Below, in pieces: positions 47,827 through 58,489 of a DNA stretch of 64,000 nucleotides. This DNA comes from Nematostella vectensis (Eukaryota; Cnidaria; Anthozoa; Actiniaria; Edwardsiidae): NCBI RefSeq assembly GCF_932526225.1, contig NC_064038.1, positions 11,035,070 to 11,099,069 of the forward strand, given 5' to 3'. The notes below the pieces were generated by a model, which was given only the letters and a program-made list of their open reading frames with translations, was not told the DNA's origin and did not search any database. Positions within the stretch are counted from its first letter, which is position 1; each line of letters begins with the position of its first letter. The position numbers and the translations under genes were made by a program.

Positions 47827-48086
47827 TACATCAATTCTTTTGATTATATATTTTTCGTAACCGTTGAAATCTATGAAGATCGTTTTATTTAGAGCAAAAA
47901 CCATCAAATAAGTTTTTAAACCTATAGGGTAAATTTTCTTCCGCCGTTTATCCAACCGGAAGTAAAATTGCAATTGCCGAAAGGTAAACTTTTAGGCTGA
48001 AACGGGTAAAAAGACCTCGATATTCGTATTCTACGCTAGATTTTCTATTATATCCCAAAAATGACCCACGTGGTGTTTACAGGACC

Positions 48087-48647
48087 TTAAGACCAGCGGT
48101 CTGAGTTCGTCGAGATTTCTCGGAAAAATGATGTTTGGGCGCCCTAGCTCAAAACTAAACTGGTAATAGGTATGGTTGACCTCAGTATACTGTGAAAGTT
48201 TGAAGCAATTTGGATAAATATTTTTGGCGATAGAAGCCGAAAAGTAATTTTTCGTCTCCCGCACCCGGATTTGAGACAATTTCGTGGTTGTTAGAAAAAG
48301 ACTAAAAACCGGTTCGCAACGCGTGATAAAACATTTGAAGCTTATATAAACCTAAAGAATAGATAATAAGGATTTCCCAGGCTGAAAGATAAGCTGTTCT
48401 GTCAGCACCTTATTATTTTTCGCGATTTTATTTTATTTTATGTTTTTAGATGACTTTGAAAAGCCTTGAAATGATCGTGTAATATCGCCGATGAGATGTG
48501 GATTTGGCAAAAATGATTGCATTAATCGAAAAGAACATCATTTCTACTTTTGATATGTGAAATAAAATTTAGGGGCAAATAAAATCCGACTTTTTTACAA
48601 GCCGAAATATGACCCCCACTTGACCCTAATTATAAACAAATGCCGAC
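48087..48647 (-). repeat. Long inverted repeat, left arm (561 bp)
   Basis: Inverted copy of 51750-52309. The outer end is ttaagaccagcggtctgag and the inner end tataaacaaatgccgac. It includes an 82-codon - strand frame (48031-48279) whose start, SQIRVRETKNYFSASIAKN, is also present in the other arm. Confidence 0.85.
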
Positions 48648-49312
48648 TACTGTATCGGGTTTTCCGCATTCAAACAACGCCTTCAAATCTACAGAAAAAC
48701 AAGAAAGAGCGCTCAAATCAAAAGAAATATACTGTCGCCAATACTAAAATTTAATGGTAATAATTTCATAGCATTTATTGCATTAAATTGCGATTTTTAG
48801 GCTCGCGTGATACTATTTTGTTTGCTACCATGCATACGTAATTAAAGAGTGACAAACAAAGCGACAAGCATAAAATACCTTACCATGACTGCAATAAGAC
48901 TTTTCTGATAATTACTTATTAAAAAGAAAAACGTCCAAAAGAAGAAAATGAGAGTTTTGCATGTTTTTATTTAATTAACAAGCGATACTGACATAATTTT
49001 GTACAGTTTTAAATTGTAATTAAACAAAAAGCTTGATCAAATTGTCAAAATTTGCTTATTTTCAAAGCCTTTGTTCAACTACAAATTTGATCAAATAAAA
49101 ATACAAATTATGCAAGAACGCTGAGACATTTGCGATATTGAGGCCTCTCACCGTAAGCTCTTTCCCTTTTTAGTAAAAGAGAGTATTGAAGTGTAAAAAC
49201 TTACTCTGGTCTTCACAACAGAACACAAGATTACCGACACAGAAATCTATTTCATGTAACCATGAAAAAAATATAATCGAGACCCAAGAAATCGTGGATT
49301 TATTTTGCGCAA

Positions 49313-49759
49313 CTACATCTTCGAATAACATCCACGAGAGTGGCTACAAAAGAAGCTTTGCGTCGGGTTGCTCCGGGCACTTGAAGCTCCCAGCTCTTTG
49401 CAGATAGTGGGAAGGGTGGCCACTGAAAGAAAGGTGAGCCTGGACCTGGAGTACAAGTGGCACAAGTCGATGCCGTTCGCTTCTATTGAGTGATTTAGTT
49501 GGCATTCATCTAGGATGGCAGCTCTCGTACGGAAGTAGGCGGCTGCCTCCTCCGCAGCCTCTACTGCATCCGCACCCTGTGTTATTTTCGGAAATAATAC
49601 ACCTGTACATGGCCCGGTAATAGGAACTCGCTGATTTAATATCACTTCATTCCCAATTAATGGTACGCCCCCCCTCCTCCCCCCGACTACTTTTTGGTGG
49701 TAGCCAAGCTTGCCGGGAAGGGGACTCCGATAAGAACAGACGGGGGTGATCGTCGGCAA
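49313..49759 (-). CDS. Hypothetical exon(s), unassigned
   Basis: A - strand frame open for 148 codons, with a plausible middle part (QGADAVEAAEEAAAYFRTRA, ILDECQLNHSIEANGIDLCH). Possible donors lie near 49437 and 49379 (- strand). No recognisable domain. Its right end overlaps a TIR element (49738-50105). It could be an exon of the same gene as the frame at 50145-50454, on the same strand, but the link is unproven. Confidence 0.25.
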   Translation of the reverse strand: MPTITPVCSYRSPLPGKLGYHQKVVGGRRGGVPLIGNEVILNQRVPITGPCTGVLFPKITQGADAVEAAEEAAAYFRTRAAILDECQLNHSIEANGIDLCHLYSRSRLTFLSVATLPTICKELGASSARSNPTQSFFCSHSRGCYSKM

Positions 49760-50105
49760 AATTGATTGTAACCCGTTAGGGATGGCACTTTAGGCGTGGT
49801 CAACAGAAATTATTTCCTCTAAGAGATGGAAAATTGGGTGAGGTCGAAGGAATTTTTGCCCCTAAGGGATAGCAGAATCGAAAAAAAAAACTGTTTAAAA
49901 CCCCCTTAGGAATAGCAATTAATCGAAGTTTATACCCTAAGAGATAACAGAATGGAAAAAAAACGTTCACCCACTTAGGAATAGCAGTTGGTCGAATTTT
50001 ACACCCTAAGAGATAGCAAAATCTGAAAAATCCTCCAACACCCCCTAAGAGATGGCAGTTGGTAGAAATTTTATACCCTAAAAGATATGACGATTACCCC
50101 CGTCT
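49738..50105. mobile_element. TIR element with internal tandem repeat
   Basis: Ends agacgggggtgatcgtc and gacgattacccccgtct are inverted copies. Inside, a diverged tandem unit of about 70 bp built on ccctaagagatagca(g), an A-rich stretch and ttaggaatagca(g)tt repeats about four times. No coding frame. Confidence 0.75.
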
Positions 50106-50145
50106 ACATTTTTAGAGAGTCCCCCCCCCCCCCCCCCCCCCCGGG
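50106..50145. repeat. Poly-C tract
   Basis: An uninterrupted C run of about 23 bases (50120-50142) next to the TIR element; its length is unreliable in assemblies. Confidence 0.8.
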
Positions 50146-50460
50146 CAAAGATATGCATTCCCCTCCTTTGTCAAACTCGCATTTGCCGTATAGTGTGTGC
50201 CGGTCTAACCAAGCCAAGCGTGTATAGTCACGCACTGGACAGCCGAATAGCTTTGTGGTAGGCTCTTCCTCGTTGCTGACTGCGGGTTCTGGCTCAGCGG
50301 CGTTCGCCCTGCGCTCGACAGCACGCTTGATGTCATCGAATTCACCGTCACTGAACGAGCCCGGAAACGTTGAAATCGATTGGTCAGGATGCGGCTTGCT
50401 CTCTCTCCTCTTCCCCTCCCACTCCCCTCGTTTTTCATTTTTGCTCAAATCCAAGATGGT
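50145..50460 (-). CDS. Hypothetical exon, charged protein
   Basis: A - strand frame without stop reads KNEKRGEWEGKRRESKPHPD, then FPGSFSDGEFDDIKRAVERR, EPEPAVSNEEEPTTKLFGCP and LAWLDRHTLYGKCEFDKG. The composition is more protein-like than the neighbouring DNA. No ATG opens this frame within the stretch, so it is more likely an internal exon; a hydrophobic CIIATIL precedes it. The function is unknown. Confidence 0.35.
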
Positions 50461-50852
50461 GGCTATAATACACCGGGTAAACGCCCCCCCCCCCCCCCTT
50501 ATTGAAGGCTTTTCAAATATTATTATTTTTCCAAATGGTACCTATGGTTGAGCAAGCCACACCTCCTCCCCCCCCCCCCCCCCTCCTCAGTCCTCTGGTC
50601 CTATGATCTCCTGCCTGAGACTTTGTCAAAGTTAAGAAGCGCTTATAGAGAGTAATTACCTGCTTGCAATAAGCGTTTATTGCACCTTACGCGCAATGAT
50701 AGAATCCTGCGTTGTCTTGCTTGTAGTATGCCGGTAAATGGTAAAGTGAATAGTGAAAGCGATTTTTTTACTGGTTAACAAGCCAATCGATTGGCTAGGA
50801 CAAAATTTGGACGGCTGTTTATCCCGGCCAGACAAATTTTGTCCTCCTAGTG

Positions 50853-51057
50853 ATCGCCCCATGACAGGTTCTCCAATAGGGTTCTGGATTCCGGATCCTA
50901 GTGTGTGGATTCCGGATTCCAGCAGCGTGGATTCCGGATTCCATATCTCATTTTTTCATGGATTCCGGATTCCATATCTCATTTTTTCATGGATTCCGGA
51001 TCCCATATCTCATTTTTTCATGGATTCCGGATTCCGGATTACCTGTCATGGGGCGAT
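50853..51057. mobile_element. Short inverted-ended element with 31-bp tandem core
   Basis: Ends atcgccccatgacaggt and acctgtcatggggcgat are perfect inverses. The core is ggattccggattccatatct plus cattttttcat (31 bp) repeated three times, with further ggattccgg phrases. Just to the left, ggacaaaatttgg ... caaattttgtcc (50798-50844) forms another inverted pair. Confidence 0.7.
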
Positions 51058-51159
51058 AGTGAGATTAGGCCCTAAGTTAACGCGCGAAAAAATGAAAACA
51101 GAAAAGTAACCTCAAAATTTACCTAGGGAGCTTTTTTGGACATATGCTCCCTGACAAGA

Positions 51160-51330
51160 ATGGAATTTTTTTGGTAGTATTGAAAACAATAGTAAAAGCA
51201 TCAACTGTTATTTTTTCTTACTTTCTTTTTATAACTCAATTTACCTGGGGAATGGAAATTGGTTGGTTATATCATAAACAATAGTAGAAAAGCTTCAACT
51301 GTTATTTTTTCTTGATTTCTTTGTATGAAC
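51160..51330. repeat. Short direct repeat
   Basis: aacaatagtaaaagcatcaa plus ctgttattttttctt (about 51187) recurs at about 51280 with small changes, at a spacing of about 100 bp. Confidence 0.65.
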
Positions 51331-51749
51331 GCTTGTTGAATAAATTAACTCCTCGAATTTGCATAACAACACGACAGCAGAAGATGGTACGCGTTTCTAG
51401 TCCACGAAAGTAGGGAACGAAAGAAAATATTATAATGCTTATAGAACGAGGGATGGATATAAATAAATATAGGACGATTTAAGAATAACTTTCGTGGGAA
51501 AAAGTTTTGTGATGCTCATGAAGCGGAAGAATAAAGAACCGGAAGTTTTTAGTGCCGATAATAATTATCATGCATGGGGATTGTACTTTAAAATGTAATG
51601 AAAATATAATCTTGGAAAGCATATAAACATCAGAGAGACAAGAATATTTGATCAAATACCAGTATTTTCAAGAATTATATTGCATCCTTTTTTTTGGGAG
51701 TTTTAATTGCTTTTATAAGTTTTTGGTAGCGAGGCATTAAAAAGTGAGT

Positions 51750-52309
51750 GTCGGCATTGTTTATAATTAGGGTCAAGTGGGGGTCATATTTCGGCGTGTA
51801 AAAAAGTCGGATTTTATTTGCCCCTAAATTTTATTTCACATATCAAAAGTAGAAATGATGCTCTTTTCGATGAATGCAAACATTTTTGCCAAATCCACAT
51901 CTCATCGGCGATATTACACGATTATTTCAAGGCTTTTCAAAGTAATCTAAAAACATAAAATAAAATAAAATCGCGTAAAATAATAAGGTGCTGACAGAAC
52001 AGCTTATCCTTCAGCCTGGGAGTTCCTTATTATCCATTCTTTAGGTTTATATAAGCTGCAGTTGTTTTATCACGCGTTGCGAACCGGTTTTTAGTCTTTT
52101 TCTAACAACCACGAAATTGTCTCAAATCCGGGTGCGGGAGACGAAAAATTACTTTTCGGCTTCTATCGCCAAAAATATTTATCCAAATTGCTTCAAACTT
52201 TCACAGGATATCATGGTCACCAATACCTATTACCAGTTTAATTTTGAGCTAGGGCACCCAAACTTCATTTTTCCGAGAAATCTCGACGAACTCAGACCGC
52301 TGGTCTTAA
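51750..52309 (+). repeat. Long inverted repeat, right arm (560 bp)
   Basis: Inverse of 48087-48647, separated from it by 3.1 kb. A + strand frame (52117-52431) repeats SQIRVRETKNYFSASIAKN and then differs mainly by substitutions (YYQFNFELGHPNFIFPRNLD). Outside the arm the two frames diverge completely. Confidence 0.85.
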
Positions 52310-52533
52310 AAGGCAAAAAGCACGCTGTGACACTTTTCTGTTTCCAATGCCACTTTTCTGTGTTCAAAGAATCACAAAGACTTTCTAGAACTTTTTTATG
52401 CTGTTATCCAACAATCGCAAGTCTGAAGTAATCTCAAAACGCAATGACCCGCATTGCGACACGCTAGGAAATTCCGAGGACTGTTGGAGAAACAAGGTAT
52501 GACTTGTTATGTTATAATTTGAGTTGATCTTAA

Positions 52534-52781
52534 AGCCGCATTAACACCAGTTTACTTCCGGAGGTCCGACGGAAACCTCAACCGTTAAAAGACAAAAAAA
52601 AATCTGTTAAAATCCGAGATATTTAACAGGCCATCCGCTCTAAATTATCAATCACATCCTCAAAAAAACTTCCAATAGAAACACTGCTTTCAATATTTAG
52701 AAATATTCTTCGCGTTTTCCGTTAAAAATCATCGGATATTGTTACGTAATCGACCGGAAGTAAACTGGTGATAATGCGGCT
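52534..52781. mobile_element. piggyBac-like MITE (TTAA flanks)
   Basis: Ends agccgcattaacaccagttt (acttccgg) and ccggaagt(aaactggtgat)aatgcggct are inverted. They are flanked by TTAA at 52530-52533 and 52782-52785, the target duplication of piggyBac-type elements. The 248-bp interior is non-coding. Confidence 0.8.
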
Positions 52782-53069
52782 TTAAGTTCACCTTACCTAA
52801 CTACTACACTTGTATTACACTTTGACAATTATAACTTTGTTCCGCGGTTTAAGGAATAAAAAAAAACATACGAATCTGATGAATCAGATACGAATAGTCA
52901 ACTTCTTCACGTCAAAAAGGAACCTTTTGTTTCGAAACGAGAAATTGTTGCTAAAAAGAGGCACTTAAATAACAAAACTTACTAAAGTAAACAAATTGAC
53001 GCCAAAATCTTAAATTCTTGCAAAAAGGCAAAAACGGTTTGGAATGGTTAGCCATCTAGACAAAAGTGG

Positions 53070-53265
53070 TGTTACACGGAATAACATGCAACACCAACTT
53101 TTCGCGATACATCGTATCATTGAAAGTTTTTACCGTGTAACATATCGCGCAACACAACTTTTTGCGCATAATTTCACTCAACATGCTGCATGTTTTTGAA
53201 CCCGCTTCAAAAACATGCAACAAAGAATGACGATTATCTGTAAAGTTATTCCGTGCAACATTTGT
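53070..53265. mobile_element. Possible small TIR element
   Basis: gttacacggaataacatgcaa (53073 on) is mirrored by gttattccgtgcaac (53244 on). Inside, gcaacac(a)acttttcgcg phrases and an inverted catgttttt/aaaaacatg pair occur. Ends are approximate. Confidence 0.45.
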
Positions 53266-53865
53266 TACGCGAAATCTTCCAAAGTAGTGGAAGAAACTTT
53301 TCGGATACCCTTTATTTCATACGATTATTGCTTTGTCAATTCATCTCATAAAAGATGACATTCATTTTTGCTGCGACTAGATAGAAATACCAAAATTTGC
53401 AGGCTAGTATGAAATAAGATAACAAAAAATGCATATTTTGCAGGATGAAGCTACTGCATTATTTAAATGTTTTTAAAGCCTTTCACTAGACACAAATGCT
53501 CTCTGCGTCCCTAGAAACAATCAAAGCCAGGGTCCTAGCAAGCATGAGGCACGTGAGGCACTCGTTTTGGTAAAATTTTGATGTTTAGTGTTTCACAATT
53601 GAAAAGTATGAGATAAAACACCTGATTTTGTTGGATTTATCATCCAGTGGCTAGCTTAGCTAACACCGGGTTATTAAGGAGTCTATTGTTTTCTAGGGCC
53701 TTTAATATTCTGCGAACTCTTTTCAACAATTTGAAACAGCGTTGTAGCTTCCGCCATTTTGTATCCTAAAAGCGGATTTATTGGCAAATACTAAAACGGT
53801 TACAGCTAAGCGCGTTCTAGCTTCCGCCATTCAGTATCCTAGAAGCGGATTTATTCATCAGTTAT

Positions 53866-55445
53866 ATCCGCAGCGCTCCCTCTAACATATAGGAACGTGA
53901 CATATAGGGACGTGACATATAGGGACGTTCGTCAAAATTACCTATACGGACGCAAATATCAAGCAACTGAGCGCCTGACATATAGGGATGTTACGAATAC
54001 GAGTCCATAGGGGACACGGGGGGAACACAGTGACCAATTTAGTCTTTGTGGGAGGGGAGGGTGGGTGACAAAAGTACACATGACCTGTGTACGGACGCTC
54101 ATAACAACCAACTGAGCGCCTGACATATAGTGACGTTACGAATACGAGTCCATGGGAAACAAGGGTGAACACACTGATCAATTTATACTTTGTAGGGGGG
54201 GAGGGTGGGTGACAAAAGTACACATGACCTGTACGGACGCTCATAACAACCAACTGAGCGCCTGACATATAGGGACGTTACGAATACGAGTCCGTGGCAA
54301 ACAAGGGGGGACACACTGATCAATTTATTTTTTTGTGAGAGGGGAGGGTGGGCGACAAATGTTCACATGACCTATACGGACGCTCATAACAAGCAACTGA
54401 GCGCTTGACATATAGGGACGTTACGAATACGAGTCCGTGGGAAACAAGGGGGAACACAGTGACCAATTTAGTCTTTGTGGGAGGGGAGGGTGGGTGACAA
54501 AAGTACACATGACCTATACGGACGCTCAAAACAACCAACTGAGCGCCTGACATATAGGGACGTTACGAATACGAGTCCGTGGGAAACAAGGGGGAAAACA
54601 CTGATCAATTTAGTCTTTGTGGGAAGGGAGGGTGGGTGACAAAAGTACACATGACCTGTACGGACGCTCATAACAAGCAACAGAGCGCCTGACATATAGG
54701 GACGCTACGAATACGAGTCCGTGGGAAACAAGGGGAACACACTGATCAATTTATACTTTGTAGGGGGGGAGGGTGGGTGACAAAAGTACACATGACCTAT
54801 ACGGACGCTCATAACAAGCAACAGAGTGCCTGACATATATAGGGACGTTACGAATACGAGTCCATAGGAGACAAGGGGGAACACACTGATCAATTTACAC
54901 TTTGTAGGGGGGGGTGGGTGACAAAAGTACACATGACCTATACAGACGCTCATAACAAGCAACTGAGCGCCTGACATATAGGGACGTTTTGAATACGAGT
55001 CCGTGGGAAACAAGGGGGAACACAGTGACCAATTTAGTCTTTGTGGGAGGGGAGGATGGGTAACAAAAGTACACATGACCTATAAGGACGCTCATAACAA
55101 GCAACTGAGCCTCTCACATAATTAGACGTCACGAATACGAGTCCGTGGGAGACAAGTGGGACCACACTGGACCAAGTTGAAATAAAATTACGGGGTAAGA
55201 AGCAAAAATGGCAACTCCGGCCTGACATTTGGTTTCTAGTAATTATAATATCGGATGAATACGGTCGTTAAGAGAACGTCTACACAAGTATAAATTGGTC
55301 AGTGTGTTCACCCTTGATTCCCACGGACTCGTATTCGTAACGTCCCTATACGTCAGGCGCCCAGTTGCTTGATATTTGCGTCCGTATGGGTAGTTTTGAC
55401 GAACGTCCCTATATGTCACGTTCCTATATGTCAGGTAGCGCTACG
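53866..55445. repeat. 142-bp tandem array bounded by inverted ends
   Basis: About nine units with spacing of 141-145 bp (landmark gagcgcctgacatataggga at 53969, 54114, 54256, 54399, 54541, 54683, 54824, 54965, 55107). Each unit holds cgttacgaatacgagtccgt, a G-rich ggaggggagggtgggtgac and acaaaagtacacatgacct. The left border (agcgct, then gacatatagggacgttcgtc) is repeated inverted at the right border (gacgaacgtccctatatgtc, then agcgct). Open frames on the - strand are periodic artefacts. Confidence 0.85.
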
Positions 55446-56045
55446 GACCCCGGTCGATTTATTGGCAAATACTGAAACGGTTTCAAATTTTTTAAATTGT
55501 GAATTATATATTGTGAAACTAAACAAAACAATAAAGGCAGAGAACTCGCAGGTCAATACTTTTTTACTTGGCTTCCCAAATATAGTCACAAATGCAGAAA
55601 GTTAATCATGAATCACAAATAGCATTTGTTCAATATCTGTTTTAAACTAAGATCATGTACGCACTCACAAAGAAAAAAATTAGCAAAAAATAGATCAGAG
55701 TAGATTATGAAAAATAGTAATAGTATATCTTATTAAGAAAACTGCATGCTCAAATTCCGCTTCATACATTGACACTTTGAAATTCTAAAATTCCATTAAT
55801 TGTGAAATTTCACGAGAACTCTTGAAGTTTTTTTTCGTAGAACACTTATTTTATAACAAAAGGCATAATCAATTTAGACGTAGAACAGCGTAATATTTCA
55901 TACGAGACAAAGCCAGGTTTTTATGCTTCTATGAAAAAAAATAATAAATATATAATGATCAACTCTATATTCTATATAACTATATTAGTTTTACTGGACA
56001 TTTTAATTGGACATTTTCTATTATTTTTTCTGACCTAGCTGTAAA
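55446..56045. other. AT-rich flank upstream of PAN gene
   Basis: Begins with ggcaaatactgaaacggttt, which also occurs left of the array near 53780. The rest is AT-rich and may hold the promoter of the gene at 56046. No TATA box can be chosen with confidence. Confidence 0.4.
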
Positions 56046-58303
56046 ATGTCTTCATTGTGCTTCTTGTTATTCGCCCTGTTGCTATGGGAACATGTGGGTG
56101 CAAAAAAGTGCATCCCTTTCACCCAAAAGGGCGTTTCCCTCCAAGGCCACGTGATCGACACAAAAACCGTCAGTACCAAACAAGGCTGCGAGAAGCTATG
56201 CCGGGATGCGAACCAGACGTGCTCATCTATCAACTACAAACACACACAGTGAGTGATAGTCTTAAGACGGTTATCAGGGACCTTGAACACAGAAGCAGCA
56301 TCACTCCCCCCCCCTAGACGACTAAAAATTGAAGGATCGTGAAATACCATCCCTTTTTTATATGGTACCTATGACTGCGCACCCCCCTAGACCACTAAAA
56401 ATTGAAGGATCATCAAATACCATCCTTTTTTATATGATACATATGACTGTGCACCCCCCTAGACCACTAAAAATTGAAGGATCGTCAAATACCATCCCTT
56501 TTTCATATGATACCTATGACTGCGCACCCCCCTAGACCACTAAAAATTGAAGGATCGTCAAATACCATCCCTTTTTCATATGACACCTATGACTGTGCAC
56601 CCCCCCTAGACCACTAAAAATTGAAGGATCCTCAAATACCATCCCTTTTTCATATGATACCTATGACTGTGCACCCCCATAGACCACAAAAAATTGAAGG
56701 ATCGTCAAATACCATCCCTTTTTCATATGATACCTATGACTGTGCACCCCCCTAGACCACTAAAAATTGAAGGATCCTCAAATACCATCCCTTTTTTATA
56801 TGATGCCTATGACTGCGCACCCCCCTAGACCACTAAACATTGAAGGATCGTCAAATACCATCCCTTTTTCATATGATACCTATGACTGTGCACCCCCTAG
56901 ACCACTAAAAATTGAAGGATCGTCAAATACCATCCCTTTTTCATATGATACCTATGACTGTGCACCCCCATAGACCACTAAAAATTGAAGGATCGTCAAA
57001 TACGATCCCTTTTTCATATGATACCTATGACTGCGCACCCCCTAGACCACTAAAAATTGAAGGATCGTCAAATACGATCCCTTTTTCATATGATACCTAT
57101 GACTGCGCACCCCCCTAGACCACTAAAAATTGAAGGATCGTCAAATACCATCCTTTTTTCATATGATACCTATGACTGCGCACCCCCCTAGACCACTAAA
57201 AATTGAAGGATCGTCAAATACCATCCCTTTTTCATATGACACCTATGACTGTGCACCCCCCCTAGACCACTAAAAATTGAAGGATCGTCAAATACCATTC
57301 CTTTTTCATATGATACCTATGACTGTGCACCCCCCTAGACCACTAAAAATTGAAGGATCGTCAAATACCATCCCTTTTTCATATGATACCTATGACTGTG
57401 CACCCCCTAGACCACTAAAAATTGAAGGATCGTCAAATACCATCCCTTTTTCATATGATACCTATGACTGTGCACCCCCCCAGACCACTAAAAATTGAAG
57501 AATCGTCAAATACCATCCCTTTTTCATATGATACCTATGACTGTGCACCCCCCTAGACAACTAAAAATTGAAGGATCGTCAAATACCATTCCTTTTTCAT
57601 ATGATACCTATGACTGCTTACCCACCTAGACCACTAAAAATTGAAGGATCGTCAAATACCATTCCTTTTTCATATGATACCTATGACTGTGCACCCCCCT
57701 AGACCACTAAAAATTGAAGGATCGTCAAATACCATCCCTTTTTCATATGATACCTATGACTGTGCACCCCCCCCTAGACCACTAAAAATTGAAGGATCGT
57801 CAAATACCATCCCTTTTTCATATGATACCTATGACTGCGCACCCCCCTAGACCACTAAAAATTGAAGGATCGTCAAATACCATCCCTTTTTTATATGATA
57901 CCTATGACTGTGCACCCCCCTAGACCACTAAAAATTGAAGGATCGTCAAATACCATCCCTTTTTCATATGACACCTATGCCTGTGCAGCGACCGCCTCCC
58001 CCCGGTTAGCTAAAAAGTAGATAATTATTATTCCTCACTCAAGGATTTTGTCAACCATCTTTTTCCCTTCCATATGATGGCTAGAACTGTGTATCATAAA
58101 AACGATATAAAACGGTTTTTCATTAAGGTCGTTATGCGAGTTGAACTCAGTTTCTCACATGACACATCCGGACAAGTATGGCCCGGATGCTGACTCATTC
58201 TACGCCAAGGTGAGCCCGCCGATCTTATGCAATAAAAAATTCTGTGGAAACGGCAAGACATGTGTTGTGGTGGATGAGGGAGTCACGTACAAGTGCGTCC
58301 CAG
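56046..58303 (+). CDS. Secreted PAN/Apple plus EGF-like protein, 5' part (two exons)
   Basis: Exon 1 is 56046-56248 (donor GTGAGT) and exon 2 is 58128-58303 (donor GTACG); the joined frame gives 126 codons plus one base. Residues 1-19 (MSSLCFLLFALLLWEHVGA) form a signal peptide. Residues about 22-95 look like a PAN/Apple-type domain: C22, C48, C52, C59 and C71, with the CEKLCRDANQTCSSINY pattern across the splice site. An EGF-like start follows (C102, C107, C113, C124; CGNGKTC and YKCVPG). The rest of the EGF domain and the C-terminus must lie in further exons, not found in this window; reading into the intron instead would add 14 residues and stop at 58347. Likely an extracellular adhesion or matrix protein; cnidarians have many such architectures. 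The intron holds a 73-bp array. Confidence 0.7.
56310..57990. repeat. 73-bp tandem array in PAN gene intron, about 23 copies
   Basis: Unit: cctagaccactaaaaattga, aggatcgtcaaataccatcc, ctttttcatatgatacctat, gactgtgcacccc. The number of C's at the unit border varies between copies, which shifts frame and makes short repeated open frames. Confidence 0.95.
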
Positions 58304-58305
58304 GT

Positions 58306-58480
58306 ACGATAATGATAATAACGATAATTGCGATAATAACGAGGTGATGATGATGATAAGGATGATGATAATGACGATAGTGATGATAATGATAATGATG
58401 GCAATGATACGATAATGAAAATAAAAACTAAAGGATGTTACTATGATAATAATAATTATAATGTTACTATGATATGATGT
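58306..58480. repeat. GAT/ATA microsatellite
   Basis: Imperfect (GATAAT)n-like stretch immediately after the donor site of PAN exon 2. Confidence 0.85.
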
Positions 58481-58489
58481 AGATAATTT

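Noticed and set aside
53942..55228. Repeated - strand frames with HVYFCHPPSPPTK motifs
   Set aside because: They follow the 142-bp tandem unit exactly and end where the unit phase changes; no independent coding evidence.
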